A stretch of DNA of 64,000 nt from Karalla daura (GCA_029224185.1 CM055188.1:26999997-27063996), one strand, 5' to 3'. Counted from the stretch's first letter, positions 37,520-51,425 are shown. Made by a program: numbers and translations. The notes: generated by a model from the sequence alone, not told the origin.

Positions 37520-39147
37520 AAACATTGCTCTTTATTTTCTACCACAGGCAAACAGTTTCACAGGTTTTTTTAACAGCAACATAACACATTATTATCAGGC
37601 CCACTTAAACTACTTGAACTGATAAATAAAAAAAGGCAGTACAAAGGGAGGCACACAAGGTAACATGATTGTGGTTTGTTTTTTATACCTATATATACAC
37701 AATATTCATACACACACAAATAACTAAACAGTTTTTGCTGGATTTTGCAAACTCAGGTCTAGGTCTTCTTGTATATCAAGCCTAACTTCCCATGAGTCCG
37801 ATGGTGCAAATCACAATAAATTAACACATAAATAGATCACTGTGAGAGATCAGTCAGTGTGTGTACCTGGAGTGGGATTTGCAGTACATCTGTTTTAGTC
37901 TCAAATCATCTGCCATCAAACGCTTGCAGGAGATAATACAGTTTCAAATACAGTTCGCCTTTAACAGTTAAAATCGTACTGGGCCCAATAAAAAGGTTGC
38001 ACCAATACGGACACTAATTAAGATTCTGTTAAAGCTCAGGATATCTAAATTTCAGTTTGACACATTAATAGCTGCCAAGCATCAAGACGCTGCTGTGATC
38101 TATAATTCATATAAGTAAATTAATGTCTAGTCTCTGCTAGCTGATCAAGTCTGTTAGTAATTCAAGTTAACTGGCACAGCCACAGACACATCTAACTACT
38201 TAAAAAAAGACACATTTGACATCTTAAAACTAAGCAGCTCAAGTTCATTAACATAGTGACTCAAAGAAGGCAATATCATACACAAAATGTGGTTTTAAAA
38301 ACAATATGTTGTTCATTTACATCATTTTTTTTAATCACTTTATGCCCTTCATGCATTTAGGTGAGTAGGAGTTGTTTATTCTCCATCTACCACAATGCAA
38401 GAGGTAAACAAGGCAAATATGGATTATTAAGCAGTGTGTTTTGGCTACAAGTGCCCACATCAAAGCAGAAGTGTGTTGTGTGATAGCTGCTTTACCCATC
38501 TGAGGTGAACCTCAAAAGCAATTCCTTATTTTATGTTACATGAGGGCAGTTTTATTTGAAAAACATTTCTCACGATTGGACTAAAATGTGCAATTTTATT
38601 GGACATTGCGGTGCTCGGAGCTTAAAGCGTCTCTCAGCACATCGCTGCCAATTACCATGTCTTGTGTAATTGCTCTCCATATTAAAATAACCCTGTTTTC
38701 AATGAGCTGGCAGCATATTTTGTGGATTCACAAACTAGAATTGAAAGCTATAACACCGCTCAGGAAGAGAACGGAATTTGTGCATGACATTTAACAAGCT
38801 CATAGTTCAATGCTCTATTTGTAACTGCTTGTATAAAACAAACTCGGAGAGGACGTCAGCAACAAATACTCCAAATTCAATACTGTTGCTTTGTAATCAG
38901 CCTCAATGTAACTGCATGAGAGGCAGCTAAGTGAACTTTACGGAGACATCTTCGATTTGTGTCCATCCATTTTGTGTCCATCTTTTTCATCCTCCTTTTA
39001 TATGCAGGCAAACCGGATGATGTGAACTTTAAATGCAACAGTTTAGCCGACCACTGGCTTCAGCTCTTCGGGAACAGAAAGTTGATGCAGCTTCGGCTTT
39101 TTGAGTTTGCATGTTCAATTTGCAATCCAAGCTCAGACGCTCTTGCT
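37520..39147 (-). other. inava: Probable inava 3' UTR with polyadenylation signal
   Basis: Sequence downstream of the inava stop on the minus strand. A canonical AATAAA lies at 37,531-37,536 and would end a UTR of about 1.6 kb. No other gene was seen in this span. Confidence 0.45.
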
Positions 39148-42100
39148 TTACAGTTGACTTACAAAGTGAGAGCCGTCATCTGCCATCCAGTGCCCTTGAG
39201 TGTCACCTGCAGCTACCTGAGGCGACCTTCTTTGAATAACCTGAAAGGTAATGGAAAAAATTGCATTTAGATGATTCAAATACAGAGCTATACAGTCAAA
39301 TAACTATCAAGCTGGACTGTAAACATGCCTGGCATTAGGTTTGATATGTACAGTCTTATAGCAGCATCCTGACATAGTGATTCATATTCTGCTGTGGCTA
39401 CAACCTACAACCTATTTTACAAGAGTAAGATAAGATATATAGAATTTTACCAAAGCCTTTTTTGATCTGCTGCTGGAATTAAGTGACTGCAGACCAGTTT
39501 TTTTGTTGTAATTCTGTGTAACAAAACACAAACACTACCATCAAGAGATGAATTTCACAATAGCAGCAAAATAGCAGTTATCTGATCAAACAGATTTAGG
39601 ATCTCACACTGTTGTAGCTCATAAGAAACTGTGATTTATGTTATATAATCTTTCTGAAGTCACTCTGGGATTCTACTAATAATACTGTGCCATTGATTTC
39701 TTATTAACTTTGACTTGTAAATTCACCCTTACCTGCTGCTGGTAGTGATTTTGGTAGCAGGTCGGGTCCCTCGGTGGCATGTTTTTAACCCGGACTGCTC
39801 CCTGCCTGTCCAGAGAGCGGGACCTGGGGGGTTTCAGCTGACTGCGCCGGTGCCATGATTTGAGCTGTTCGTTCACTACTTGCTGTGAGAAACCATTGCT
39901 GTGGTAGTGTGGGTGTTCCCACTGAGCCGGGGAGGGAGAGAGTCTGATATCAGGAGGTAAATGCCTCTGTGCTCTTTGGTGGGGCGCAGCAGCATCTTTA
40001 TACCAATACTCATATCCGTTGGGAGAACAGGGAGCCTGCTTCGAGTAATAGCTCCGTGCCAAGTCCAGACCAGGTGGGTAGACCATTTCTTCATGATAAT
40101 AGGCTTTGTGGAAACTGGGGCTGGACTGGTGCCTGGGATTATGGTAAAAGCCAGTGCGTGGGAAGGCTTGAGGTCCATAGCTGCCAACTTGGCCAGAGTG
40201 CGTGAATGTAGGCTGGTATTGTTTGGGCAAATCACAGGGCAACTCCTGACATGGTGAGCTGTTGTAAGATGTAAACGAGTGTTCGGAGTTGCTGTCCTCA
40301 GAGCTTGCATGGTTTCCATAATTCATCCCTGGGGGAGGAGTCTCCGGCAAAGTTATCGCATATTCTGTCAGTCGCCTCCTTGGACCTCTGCTGCGACCAC
40401 GGTCCTTTTCAAACTGCGAGTCAGGGCTGGATAACCTGTGCAAAACACACAAGATATGCTTATTACATAGAAAATGCACAACCGCCTTACCATTTCCTGT
40501 TTTCTTTAGGTAACAATATGGCTAAAATGAGATGTTATCGCTGCAGTTGCAGTCACAGACTAAATATAATGCAGTGCAGGGGTTCGAGGTGTGGCTACCT
40601 GAGGGACAGCTGCCTGTGCACACGCATCTCCGGCGTGGAGGGAGTGCTGCTCGACTGGGTGCGGCTCAGCCTCAGGTGGGAAAGTTGCACGGGCAGAGGA
40701 GATGGTGGTAAGCAAGCCTCCAATGGTGGCAGCAGTTCAGTCTTGGCAGGACTGCTGAACAGACACAACAACAGGATGAGAAAATTGCAATGTTTTGTCT
40801 TTCCAGTTTGGGTTTTTACAAATAAAAAAAACTGAAATACTTTAAGCAAAAACACTGATTAGTAGTAAAATACATCAATGGATTTCTGTACTTCTTCAAC
40901 AAATGACTGTGGTACCACCAGAGCAGAGGTAGATGGCAGTATAGCACCGTGAATAACATCATCAAAGTTGCTTTACAGGGCGGGAGCAAAAGAGACTGTA
41001 CTAGAGATTTTTTTTTGCCATAACTATGAACTGTGTTGTCCAACATATTTTTATATGGACAATCTATTACAAGGAAGCACAAATCAAACCTACAAGGTGA
41101 GCTTATTACTTTGTGGAAGTCAGAAACATAATGTTAACTATGCACTAGTATCAGTTGGTTGTATCTAGCATGTTTCACCATAAGTCTTGTTGGGGCTAAA
41201 AGTCAAATGCTCTGACCTCCCACAGCCTCTTAAAACCCAAGCACCTGAAATCAATCACTTTAAACAAATAATTTTCTGACTAGCGAGAAAGCAGCCATGA
41301 TAGATGGCTCAGAGTTATTACCTTGTTTTGCTGGAAGAACGCGACTTGCTCTTCTGGTAAGGCTGGTCCAGACTAGACTCTGTCCACGGGGAGTTCTGGA
41401 TGGGAGGAGGGTCATATGTGGGAGTGGAGGTCAAACTCAGCGTAGAGTCGAGGCTCGGACGAGGAGACTGGCACGGAGTCAGTGGCAGAGTCTGTGGAGC
41501 TACAGACGGAGACAAGCAGGAGCCGTCTACCACAGACTGGGAGGACAGAGGGGAAGGCTTGGGAGGATCAGCCTCCCCTGGGAAGGGGAGTCCTGAGGAC
41601 AGCTGTGATGACTGGCTCGTCACTTCTGGATAAAAATAGACATTACAGTGCAAAACCTCGTGAGAAATAGAGTAGGTAAGATTAGGACTTCTTGCTTCAT
41701 TTCATGATTAACAGTTTTGTCGGTGCGGCAACTTAACACATATCCCCCGACTCTGACCAACACAAGAATATATACAGAAGTTAAATCTTACCTTCATCTT
41801 GCACAACCGAGTCTGACAGGGAGCTATCATCAGATGTCCCCAGATCTGAAAATCAGACATAATAACACATTTTTATAAATCAATGATGAATGTCCTCCAG
41901 AGAGGGTATTGTCAGGGTCTTGATGTGTAAGTATCCACTGCTTTTGAGTTCCTCTCACCGTGCTGCGCAAGGTTAAAAGCAGGAAGTGGAGATGATCGCC
42001 CGTGCTCCAGCCTCAGCTGAAACACCGACTCCTGCAGCTGTTTGAGCTTTTTCTCCTCTCTCCTGCACTGTTGCAAGCGGCTTTTCCTCACAGCCTTACT

Positions 42101-45100
42101 CGGGTGATCCTCCTCGCAGAGCTTGCGCGCAGCCTCAAATATCTTCATCTGGAGCGCCAACTCTGCGTCCACTATACTGAGTTGTGACTCCTGTAAAAGT
42201 TGAGGCGAGGAGACAACAGTGTGACTTTTCAAATTCTAATGCGTCGCAGTGATTTATGCACCGTTACGAAACAGGATCACTCGGTCTCGAAGTGCCGCTT
42301 ATACCTCTGCTCCCTGCGGGATGCTTTGTTCGTCCAGCTTAAAAGCTGCTCCGATACGTCTGCGAATCTGTGGTGGCTTCTCTCCGGGCAGGAGAGGATA
42401 ATCATCTGAGAGCTGGCCTGTCAACTCCTGAACAACACAGAGAAATCATCAGAAATCCCAGAAAGCCCACAAAGCAACGTTTAAACACGGATGAGTGTTA
42501 TTTTTCCGAAAACAGATCCTGGTTCAGTGAATACGTTTATCAAAATAAAAGACATCTTTCTCAACACAAATAAATCCTTTGACTTTAGCTGTTCAAATAA
42601 ATAAAGACACATTCAAACACGCACACACATACACCTTTTAAGAGGGTTTATTCACCTCTGTATACGGCAGTTTTGAAACGATGTAGAAGTATCTTATTCA
42701 CCTTCCCTTACATGTTCGGGCATATGAGTTTGAGGGAACTGTTGCACAATTCTGTATTTTCAGAGATTTCCTTTCACAACACATTCTTTGAGTCTCACTT
42801 TCACTCTGTATCAAATATCCCAATCTCCGAGCGCCACAGCTCACAGTTACTGAATATAGAATGAGAAAAGTAATAAAAGACACTGTAGCTTTGAGTCACT
42901 CCCAACCAGCCACCTTTGCAGACAGACAAAAACTTAAGTGCAGCCAATAAGATTAGTTGTTCTTTGTCACCAAGAGAAGGAGAGGCATCATGCCTGCCAT
43001 TAGTTCACTTAAGCATGTCCCAACAGGAGAGCCAAGCCCGAGTGTCAACAGGAAAGAATGATCCGTCCTGGGATTTTACCCTGGAGCACCGACACACGAC
43101 AGCATTATTCCTAAAGGCATACGTGTCTGGTTTCGAAATAAGTTCATGGGGCAATTCTTTTTTAGTTGCTGTCTGATAATTTACGGTGAAGAGAGAGAGA
43201 CAGAGGCCAAGGAGAATGCAATGTGAAGGATTGATAAAGTGATAAAATGTGTCTCTACTAGGCTGAATACCACACAGTGAAAAAGCAACCACCAACATAC
43301 CAGTCATGAATTAAAATCCACTGAACTGTCATTGTGTGGTCTAATTTCAATAGGCAATGTGTCAGAAAGGAATGGGTTGCTGTTTGTCCTCTTCTTAGTG
43401 GTAAGAGATGAAATCAGAACATCAAAGCGCCATCAAAAACCACACCATTCAGGTTGAGCTAACAAAAGATATAGGTGGGGAGAAAAAGGCATACGCCGGG
43501 AGTTTTGGACAATTTTAAGTAGATCTGAAAGAGAAACGTATGATCTAGAGTGAACAAAGGTCAGAGAAGCGAGAGGACATGGCCGAACTCATCTCACAGC
43601 AATGTCACGTCTCACAGGTTGTTTTGTTAAGGAGGCGAACCTGCAGTAAAATGCATCATCAGACGTCCTGTACCAAGTGACCGCACCTATTTAATCTTTC
43701 ATAACAGCTGCTGAATCACCTTATGGCAAGTACATTTTTTGTTACGGCCTGTCAAATTACGTAAGCATTGTCTCCCATTGTTTGGCTGGGGCAGTTCAAT
43801 TAATACCTTTCCTAAGATATAAATTATCTCAGATTTTCGTAATTACGTGACTCATTTGTTCAGTTTGGCGTGTTGGTGTGCAGACTGCAGCGACTCACGG
43901 CCTCTCGGATGCAGAGTTTCTTCAGCTCCAGTATGCAGCGCTCCAGTCGGTCTTGCAGAGCCTGGTGCTTGAGCTTCATGGCCCTGGTGTGTGTGGTCAC
44001 ATCCTTCGTATGCGACGTAGGGCTGTCAGAGCCTGCAAAAACAAAAGGAAAGACGTCTATGGACTTTTCTGGCTTCATGAGACAGAGCTCACACAGGTGG
44101 AAAACGAACTGTAAACGTGTACAAAAGTAGTGGATTTATCAGAAACACCAGCTTGAAGGGCGTCGCTCACATGACCATTTGTACACAGGGCATACGCAGA
44201 GTGAATGGGTGCACCGAAACTTGCCATCCAAGGCAAGTAAAGCTCCCTTTTTTATGGAGCTTATCGCATTCAGTTTTTGTTGACATTTGTCACGGAGCTG
44301 TTGATTCAATGCTGCGTCACTTCAGAAACATGTTTTTTTTGTGCCGCTGAATTGTGGCAAATCACACGAACGTTGTAATCGAATACGTATTTTTGTCCTT
44401 TTGGAAATCAATCACAACAAAAACAAAACTAATCTCTAACAGTAGCGCGTCGTCTGTCATTGTCTGGCATTTATCCATCCTTAACGTTTGACTTCTTTCA
44501 TGATGATACTTTACCTTTTCCCAACTCAAGTTTCATAGTTATTATCATGTTTTTGACTGCCTTACCTTGCTTTGTTTCCTGTTTTTTTTTTTCTGAAGTA
44601 AGCTGGCAAACTCAGATTGTGGCACCTCGGACATCATTTTAATTAAAAAGCGCACTTTCATTACGCTGCTCTGGATTAAGTCCCCCCGGGCCACTGCAGC
44701 CAACTCTACGACAACATTAAACAGGAGGTGCCTTTTGTTTTCATCTTTGTTTTAACCGGTGGCATGCAGAACGACTTGGTAACTATAAACAGTGAGTGTT
44801 GGACTGGTGTTGTCTGCAGCCTTGGTGACTAATGACATTAGGTTTAGTCTCAGGCCTGTGGGAGTGGCTTCAGGCAAAGTGCATTGAGCGGCACATACCT
44901 TCAGAGATTATTAACAGAGTCCCTGCAGGTATTTACAAACGTCGGAGGTGCAACAGGAAAGAAGTGTGACAGCGCCACAATAGGCCAAAGAATTCCTCTT
45001 CCTAGAGCGACAATGCCCCTATTCTTTGTAGATCGACACTTTTCATTGTATACAGAAGACGTCACGTGGCTCATCTAAAGTGCAAGGAATGTCAGAGAAG

Positions 45101-46251
45101 CCAGAACTAATCAAGAGACACTGCTGGGCGTAGCCAAAATAAGACCAGCAGAGTTTTCTGTTAATTCTGTGGCATTGTCACCGTATGGCACTAATAGAAT
45201 AATAAGGAGCAGCAAATTAAAGTGTTTGGCAGTTAAAAGACTTATCTGCAAAATAGGACGAGCAATATATTCAGGACAGTGACAAGAAAAAAAAAGTCAA
45301 GAAAGAGAGATTTTTTTCTTTTCAGTATTTTACTTACTGAAGGTGTAAATTAACAAACTGCAACCAAATTGCGAAATAATGGGCCGATTGTTTCAGGCTG
45401 TTTTCCGGCTGAATTAAATCACCTCATGTGCTGTCACTCGAGGTAGTTTGACAGATTTCATGGACACGGCATCGTTTGGGGGGGGGGTCAAAGATAAGAC
45501 AAAGAAGTCAAAAAATGAAGACAATGTGGAGACGTGAAGAGGGAGACGTGACCTTTGTAGCTCACTTCACGTCTCATGCTCAAGGCTCCGGGCTGGAGGC
45601 CTTGTCAGCTGCCACTCTGCCTGAACTGTGAGGACCAGGTTGTTAAAAGGAGGAGAGAGATAATATGTCGGTCCGTTGCACCCCTTCTGAAACCGCTCAT
45701 CACGAAACCGATAATGCAACTAAAGCAAAACCTAAATCAGTGGAAATTCTTTATCTAAATACGGACCTTTTCAATTCAGTGGAGGATGTAGCAGCTAATA
45801 CAGGCACTGAGTCACGAATTTCAGTTTCTGCCTGAGCTTCCTCCCAACACCTTGTTTTCTCCTGATAAGACGTAGGCTGGGATTACGACCTAAGAAAAGT
45901 TTGTCTTAGGAGTAAAACAATTGCTTTGTACATTGTGATAATCCATAAATGGCTGCCGACAGAAGTAATGTGATGTCTCATTAGATTCTGGTTAATCACA
46001 GTGAGAAGTTTTATTTAACAACATTTTGACTGACTAACTGAGTGAGGGGTTATTCATTAACTTGTACTTCAAAGCAGAGAATACGCTGCATATAGGCAGG
46101 GGCCGTAAACGCATCACATCACATGACAAATTACAGAACCGACAGGAGTCAATAATTCTCATTTATGGCTGCTGGTGTCGCCGTGTTGTGTGAGAACTAA
46201 ATTGCCGGCCATCCGACATGAAGTTTGCTCAAACAACTTCAGTCCCACACG

Positions 46252-46308
<57 letters not shown>

Positions 46309-46925
46309 AATACATCTACACATATATATATATTAGTGTTTGGGTCGGACTGAGCTTCTGGTACTTTGCCCTTTTAACTAATGATGTGTCATTTAAATTG
46401 AGGGTGAGCGCTGCGCACAAACTTGTCAGGACCAATTTCAAGTGTGAATAGTCAAAGAGCATTTTGACAAGCGATTGTTCGGACTTCTGAAACGAGGAAA
46501 TGCCTGCTTAACTCCACTCTCCGTTTCACATTAATAAAACGACTCAATAAAGCCGCTTTGTGTGCCACAGACACATGTGGGCGACCAAGCATAGACAATC
46601 TGCAATCCACTTTGTTTTTGTACTAATTTCAGGTCTCATGACGCTGACGAGTGTTGCTATGAATGAAGGAATGAATGAATGAATGAATGAGCTGTGAACA
46701 CGTGTCCCACTGCAAACGTCATTGTTCATTTATATATGTAGCTTTAAGCACCAAAGTGAAAACTTAATGGACAAGATCCGCCTGGAAAAGAACAGTATAA
46801 ACTGCTTTTTTCTTATACTATTATGTTTCACATATTACATATTATGTTACAACTTTCTGAAACCTTTTACCTGAATGAAGGATAATGCCGCTATCAGTGT
46901 CACTGATCTCGCCGTTTCCCTCCAT
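39148..46925 (-). CDS. inava: Innate immunity activator (C1orf106 orthologue), CUPID-domain protein
   Basis: INAVA stabilises epithelial adherens junctions by binding cytohesin ARF-GEFs through its CUPID (DUF3338) domain, and promotes NOD2/TLR signalling. Nine coding exons: 46871-46925, 43899-44032, 42305-42427, 41959-42190, 41792-41845, 41322-41625, 40599-40754, 39733-40435 and 39148-39240. All phases fit, for 617 residues (human about 663). The N terminus MEGNGEISDTDSGIIL matches human MESKDEVSDTDSGIIL. The CUPID core (about residues 35-170) includes KPPQIRRRIGAAFKLDE and LALQMKIFEAARKLC. Later landmarks are IQNSPWTESSLDQPYQK and SRSLDRQGAVRVK. The last exon encodes only 30 residues ending VSQL, matching human ISQV; I chose it over read-through because a perfect GTAAGG donor and a good acceptor flank it. 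Separation from FRMD4A/B rests on the SDTDSGI start and the absence of a FERM domain. Confidence 0.93.
39241..39732. other. Last inava intron
   Basis: 492-base intron; reading through the donor would give 18 extra residues and a stop. No repeat recognised. Confidence 0.6.
40755..41321. other. inava intron, nothing else seen
   Basis: 567-base intron between the exons coding for the Pro-rich middle of the protein. Confidence 0.6.
42428..43898. other. inava intron (1.5 kb)
   Basis: Lies between the IREA and ELTGQ exons. No recognised repeat or exon. Antisense open frames here have no recognisable homology. Confidence 0.6.
44033..46870. other. First inava coding intron (2.8 kb)
   Basis: Contains a 10-base G run (45,478-45,487), a (CA)n array (46,256-46,303) and a GAAT repeat (about 46,663-46,690). 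No coding exon was seen. Confidence 0.65.
46256..46303. repeat. (CA)n microsatellite
   Basis: About 23 CA dinucleotides in the first inava coding intron, followed by a short AT tract. Confidence 0.95.
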
Positions 46926-46979
46926 GACGGTAGGTCGATGTCCTGTTGCTGTTCTTCAGTGGATAACTTTCACCATCTC
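46926..46979 (-). promoter_or_regulatory. inava: inava 5' UTR segment with a short uORF
   Basis: Directly upstream of the start ATG, which has G at -3 and G at +4. An acceptor (TTTCAG, minus strand) at 46,980-46,981 suggests a further non-coding exon upstream. Within the segment a seven-codon uORF (MVKVIH, stop) runs 46,976 to 46,956, ending 30 bases before the main ATG. Confidence 0.5.
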
Positions 46980-47059
46980 CTGAAACGAGTGATTCAGTTT
47001 TAGCATCAAATTACAAATATCGGCTCTCAGTGATGATGGTGTTGAAAACCCCTCACCCC

Positions 47060-47310
47060 ACCCCTCCATTTTCTCAACCTTAGATAGGACGTCAGTCCAC
47101 ATCAGGGCACATACATACACACATAGGGGAAATCAAGTCTCCTATCGGCCTAAACGTCCATGTTTTTGGTCTGTGGGAGGAAATCTGAGTGTTTGGAGAA
47201 AACCCCATGAACACACAAGAACATGCAAGCTCCACAGGCCCTCGGTCCAACCTGGGTGTCGAACCAGCTGCGAGGCTGCCATAGTGCTAGCCACCCCGCT
47301 ATTGCGTTGC
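47060..47310 (-). mobile_element. tRNA-type fish SINE, antisense
   Basis: Contains CCATGTTTTTGGTCTGTGGG and GAACATGCAAGCTCCACAGG, then a B-box complement GGGTGTCGAACCAG, ending near GCTAGCCACC. Full body in reverse orientation, lightly decayed. Confidence 0.65.
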
Positions 47311-50300
47311 CTTGCATCTGAAATACATTTCTAAAACAGCTGTGCTAACGTATCATTCCCCTCAAAGTCCATATTTTACTGGTGTGAAATATTGGATACG
47401 TTACACAGACAATTCAGGCCAGACGGGCTCACCGAGTCGAAAGCCTACCACTGGGAACCCCTGCGGGGGAGGGGGCTGAGACGTAAAAATACCAGTATAT
47501 ACCATGGGCTTAAAGCCCCCCAGTCACAGGCCTCGGCACAATAGAGATGGATGAGTGGTCAAAATCCCAAACCACATCCAAAGTCTGACAGAATTAACGT
47601 AAGCTTTCCAAAGGCTGCCCATTGCACAAACCTGTGACCTACTACTGGAGTGATTCAGGTGTGACTTACTTTCTTGACCCTAGACTCAGGTGTAGTCATA
47701 GCCTCCTACGGCATGAGTACACATACGTGTTGCCAAGTCTCGGCTGTTTCCTGTGACGGCCTGTTTGCTGAGCTCTGATGTCATACGATTGGCATCGTCT
47801 CATCCCCTCTGATAAGAAACTCGCCGGGCACATGAGCCATGTAACCGACCGGCGTCAGATAAAACACTGAAACTCGTTGGTTAGATTATTAACTCGGACA
47901 TGTTGTGGAATTTAGTGGCGGTGACTGCATACCAACACACATGGGAGGTTCCCTTTGGGCTCGGCTCAGAACAGGAAGTGTCCCGGCAGTCACCAGCAGT
48001 TTAGATAGGGTGAAGTCATACGCTGTGATACGAGACGCTTGTTTAAAGCAAACACTGGGATCCTGCTTAGGAAAACAGGGAGTCACAAAATTTACTGCAC
48101 TGATTGTGACAGCGGCATGACGCATCCTCCACGCGGCTCATATGACTGTGACTGCTGCCTTCACACCTCCAGCTCACAGATAACTGACCACGGTGTTTGC
48201 AACAATAAGGTGGGACTGTTGACGTGCAGATAACTTACATAACAACACGCCACAGGATCTGTCTGGAAGGTCAGTGGACAAACACTTAAGGTCTACGTCA
48301 AAGTAGAAGCACCATTTGCAAACATGAAAAACATTAAGTAAATGAATAATAATCAGAGCTCTCTTATTGGAATCAGGCAAGATGTCGTTTCTATAGCTGT
48401 ACAGCACATTTCAGTTTGTACATTTAGCCAGAACGCTTTCATGATTATTCCTCTCTCTGACCTAACTTTTCGCTTGCAAGAAACCAGAAATCAAGACAAA
48501 TTTATAGACTGTACATGAGCAAGCTTTCCAAACTGTTTACTCACAGGATAGAAGGAATCAGAGTTCCTCCTGATGTTTTGATTTTTCTTTTATTCTCTCT
48601 GATTGATTGTGACATTGGTCACAAGTATTTTTAGGGGTTTGCCAAAACACACTTCTATCACACTGCATCTGAATCCCGGTGAGTGGCTGCAGAAAACTCA
48701 AGTTGCTCTGTGTATTAGAAAACCACATGCAGGTTAGTAACCAAATGGATGTTTGCTAAGTAACATTTCACGATGTATTGTGAAGAGAAATTGCTGATAT
48801 TCAAAGTGAGAAGTAGATCAAGAAAGAGAAAAACATCACTTAGATTCAGAGCCCGTGCAGCCAATCAGCAACAGGTGAGGTTTGCAGTCGCTCACAATGC
48901 GATTTGGGAGGACGAGATGGGAGAGGCAGTGACTCCGACCTGTTAGTGCATTAGTGCATTAGCAAGTACAAACAATGAAAAACACCATTATTTGTCTAGT
49001 GTGACTCAATCGACCTTTAGATAACAAATGGAAAATGTGCAAATACTCCATAACAAGGTGGCGTATCACACATCTGTAGTTAGAAAGTTAGTTAGTTACA
49101 GGAATTCGATGAAGCTTTCAGAGCTAAAAAAATCAAAAATACATCACGGTCAAGCAGAAAGAAAAATATACCATGTGGGGAATTTGATCGTAAATAGGTT
49201 GTTTGATTCTTCGCTCTCCCACGGGCTGAGTGAAATCCCCTGAAAAACCAGCATCTGTCATCCCGCCACTGTGAGCGAATGGATTTAAATGGAAAGAGCA
49301 GAAACTTCTTCAGAAGTATGATGCACCGTTGACGAGGTTTGATCACATTTTTCACATGAAATCTTTAGTTTGACATGTTGTGTGTCAGACATTTGTGCCG
49401 CACGACATATTTCCCAACACGTTTCCATTTGTGAACAGCCTATAACGCGCTCGTGGGCGGTTTGGTTAAATCAAACACTCACGTACAAGAAAGAGGAAGG
49501 TGTTGTATTTAACCCTGGAGGTGATAAGAAACACATACCTCGGGTTGAAGGCATTTGCTTCCACTACCTCAGGTCAAGTGTCAGCGTTGCCACAGATAAA
49601 ACACAGCACATCACCCCCACATACAGAGCACAAATGTCACAGTTTACACTATTTCACTTCAGTTTAAACTCACTGCGAGGAAACCGATGTGAACGACAGC
49701 AGAAACATCTGAAAAGTGAACTTACTTTTTACGAGACACTTGGGGAAAACCTGACTCAATCCAAGGAACGAAGAGTTCCCCTCCTCTCTCTCAAGAGTTC
49801 CCGGCGTGAATACAAATGCTTAAGACCAGAGGTGAGTGGAGTCTGGACAGGAATGAGAGACTCGCCCACTAAGAAAGCGCTGCCTGCTGAAGAGGAGTGG
49901 CCACACAGCAGGGCTGAACACTGCAGCCAGTGTCATATAACCCCACTGAAACTATGACAGTAACACACTTAGTGAGAAAATACACTTGGCTTTACCTCCT
50001 TATCAGTGTCCCCTCCACAGAAGGGTGGAGGCAAACTGGGAAAAACAAGTTTCACTGAGTGGGGGGAAGAAAAAAGAGCCACACCATGAGAACCAATTCA
50101 GAGATGACACAATTAGTCAATTAAGAGATTGTTGGAAAGATCTGATCCCATTTTACATGTTGGTAAATGACACATTTCTGGTCTGCTTTCTCTGTGGGAC
50201 AGATCTGGAGCTCTGTCAATCATTACTGAGACCAAGTTTGCAGAGAGACCCGACTCGGGGTCTTCATTTCAACCAGAAGCTTCAACGCTCTCATCACTGT

Positions 50301-50660
50301 TAATTATTAAAGAATCTCACTTGGTAAGAGACTTACTCAGACACTGGTCGACATACTCCGATCTCTCTCGACAATTAGCTACAGATGAGACATAGATCAT
50401 ACAGAGGTGTGAAGATGATGCATTTCTACTGCCATCTCCTGGTTGTCCGTAAAACATATTATCTACATATTAACGCACAAATACACGTTACTTGGGTCTA
50501 GCTGTAAAGCAGAAACGTGATCTACAACTATCAATGTATAACTAGTTAACTTTATTGTGACCTAGACCTGGCCACTTCTCTTCCTCCCTAACAGATAATT
50601 AGGCCAGTGCCAAGACCTTTTTTTGTGGCCTGCCATTTTTGCCTCCACTAAAAAGGAGGG

Positions 50661-50664
<4 letters not shown>

Positions 50665-50694
<30 letters not shown>
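50665..50694. repeat. (AC)n microsatellite
   Basis: About 15 AC dinucleotides in the intergenic region. Confidence 0.9.
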
Positions 50695-50697
<3 letters not shown>

Positions 50698-51129
50698 GCA
50701 TTGGGAGAGTCTACATGATTTACAGACACCCAGAGGCAGCACCTGCTCTGTAACCACATGGCTCACATTCATCCTGAATCTCAATATTCATTTTGGCTTT
50801 CCAGGAATGTTGGTGCTCAGACACTCTGGGAAGAAGAAAAAAAAAGGTCTCGCAATTCCCAGACACTCAAGAATCAGAGCTCAAATGACACGGCACCGAG
50901 AAAGCGGCAGATATTTGGTTCTGTGTAGAGTATGTAGGTTTCACAGCGAGAGCACAACTGGCCACATTTCACGCATGCCTTCACGTTTGGCGCCGGCAAC
51001 GCAGTCCAATATTTCTGATTTGGTCCACTATAGTGTATTTATATAGTAGATGGTGTGCTGCACATTCAACCACATGGAGACTGGTTATGAACACTCAATA
51101 AACAACAAAAGATCAGTCAGCATCGGGAC

Positions 51130-51425
51130 TGTTTTGAGCTGCGACAACTCATCGCTAAATCGACTATCAATTGAGTCATAAAGTAATCGACAACTATTTT
51201 GACTAGATTTTTCAGTGATTTTGAGAAATTCTCTGATCTCAGCTTCTTAAATCTGAATATTTTCTAGTTTCTTTATCTCTGTGACAGAAAATTGAGATGA
51301 GAACATAGCATTTGAAGACCTCATCTTTGCTTCTGCAAAACAGGCTTTAAACATTTTCACCTTTTTTTGGTCTCACAAACCTCATAAACTTGATCGATTC
51401 ATCGTGAAAGTAATCACAAGACGTA
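51130..51425 (+). mobile_element. hAT-type MITE
   Basis: Starts near GAGCTGCGACAACTCATCGC and contains TGATCTCAGCTTCTTAAATC and a GTGACAGAAAATTGAGATGA core. Same family as 28,745-29,025, in the opposite orientation. Confidence 0.6.

Noticed and set aside
40305..40835. 176-residue plus-strand frame over inava
   Set aside because: Antisense to a well-supported inava coding exon; a shadow of its codon bias.
46218..46451. 77-residue frame with a Thr-His run
   Set aside because: Produced by the CA microsatellite.
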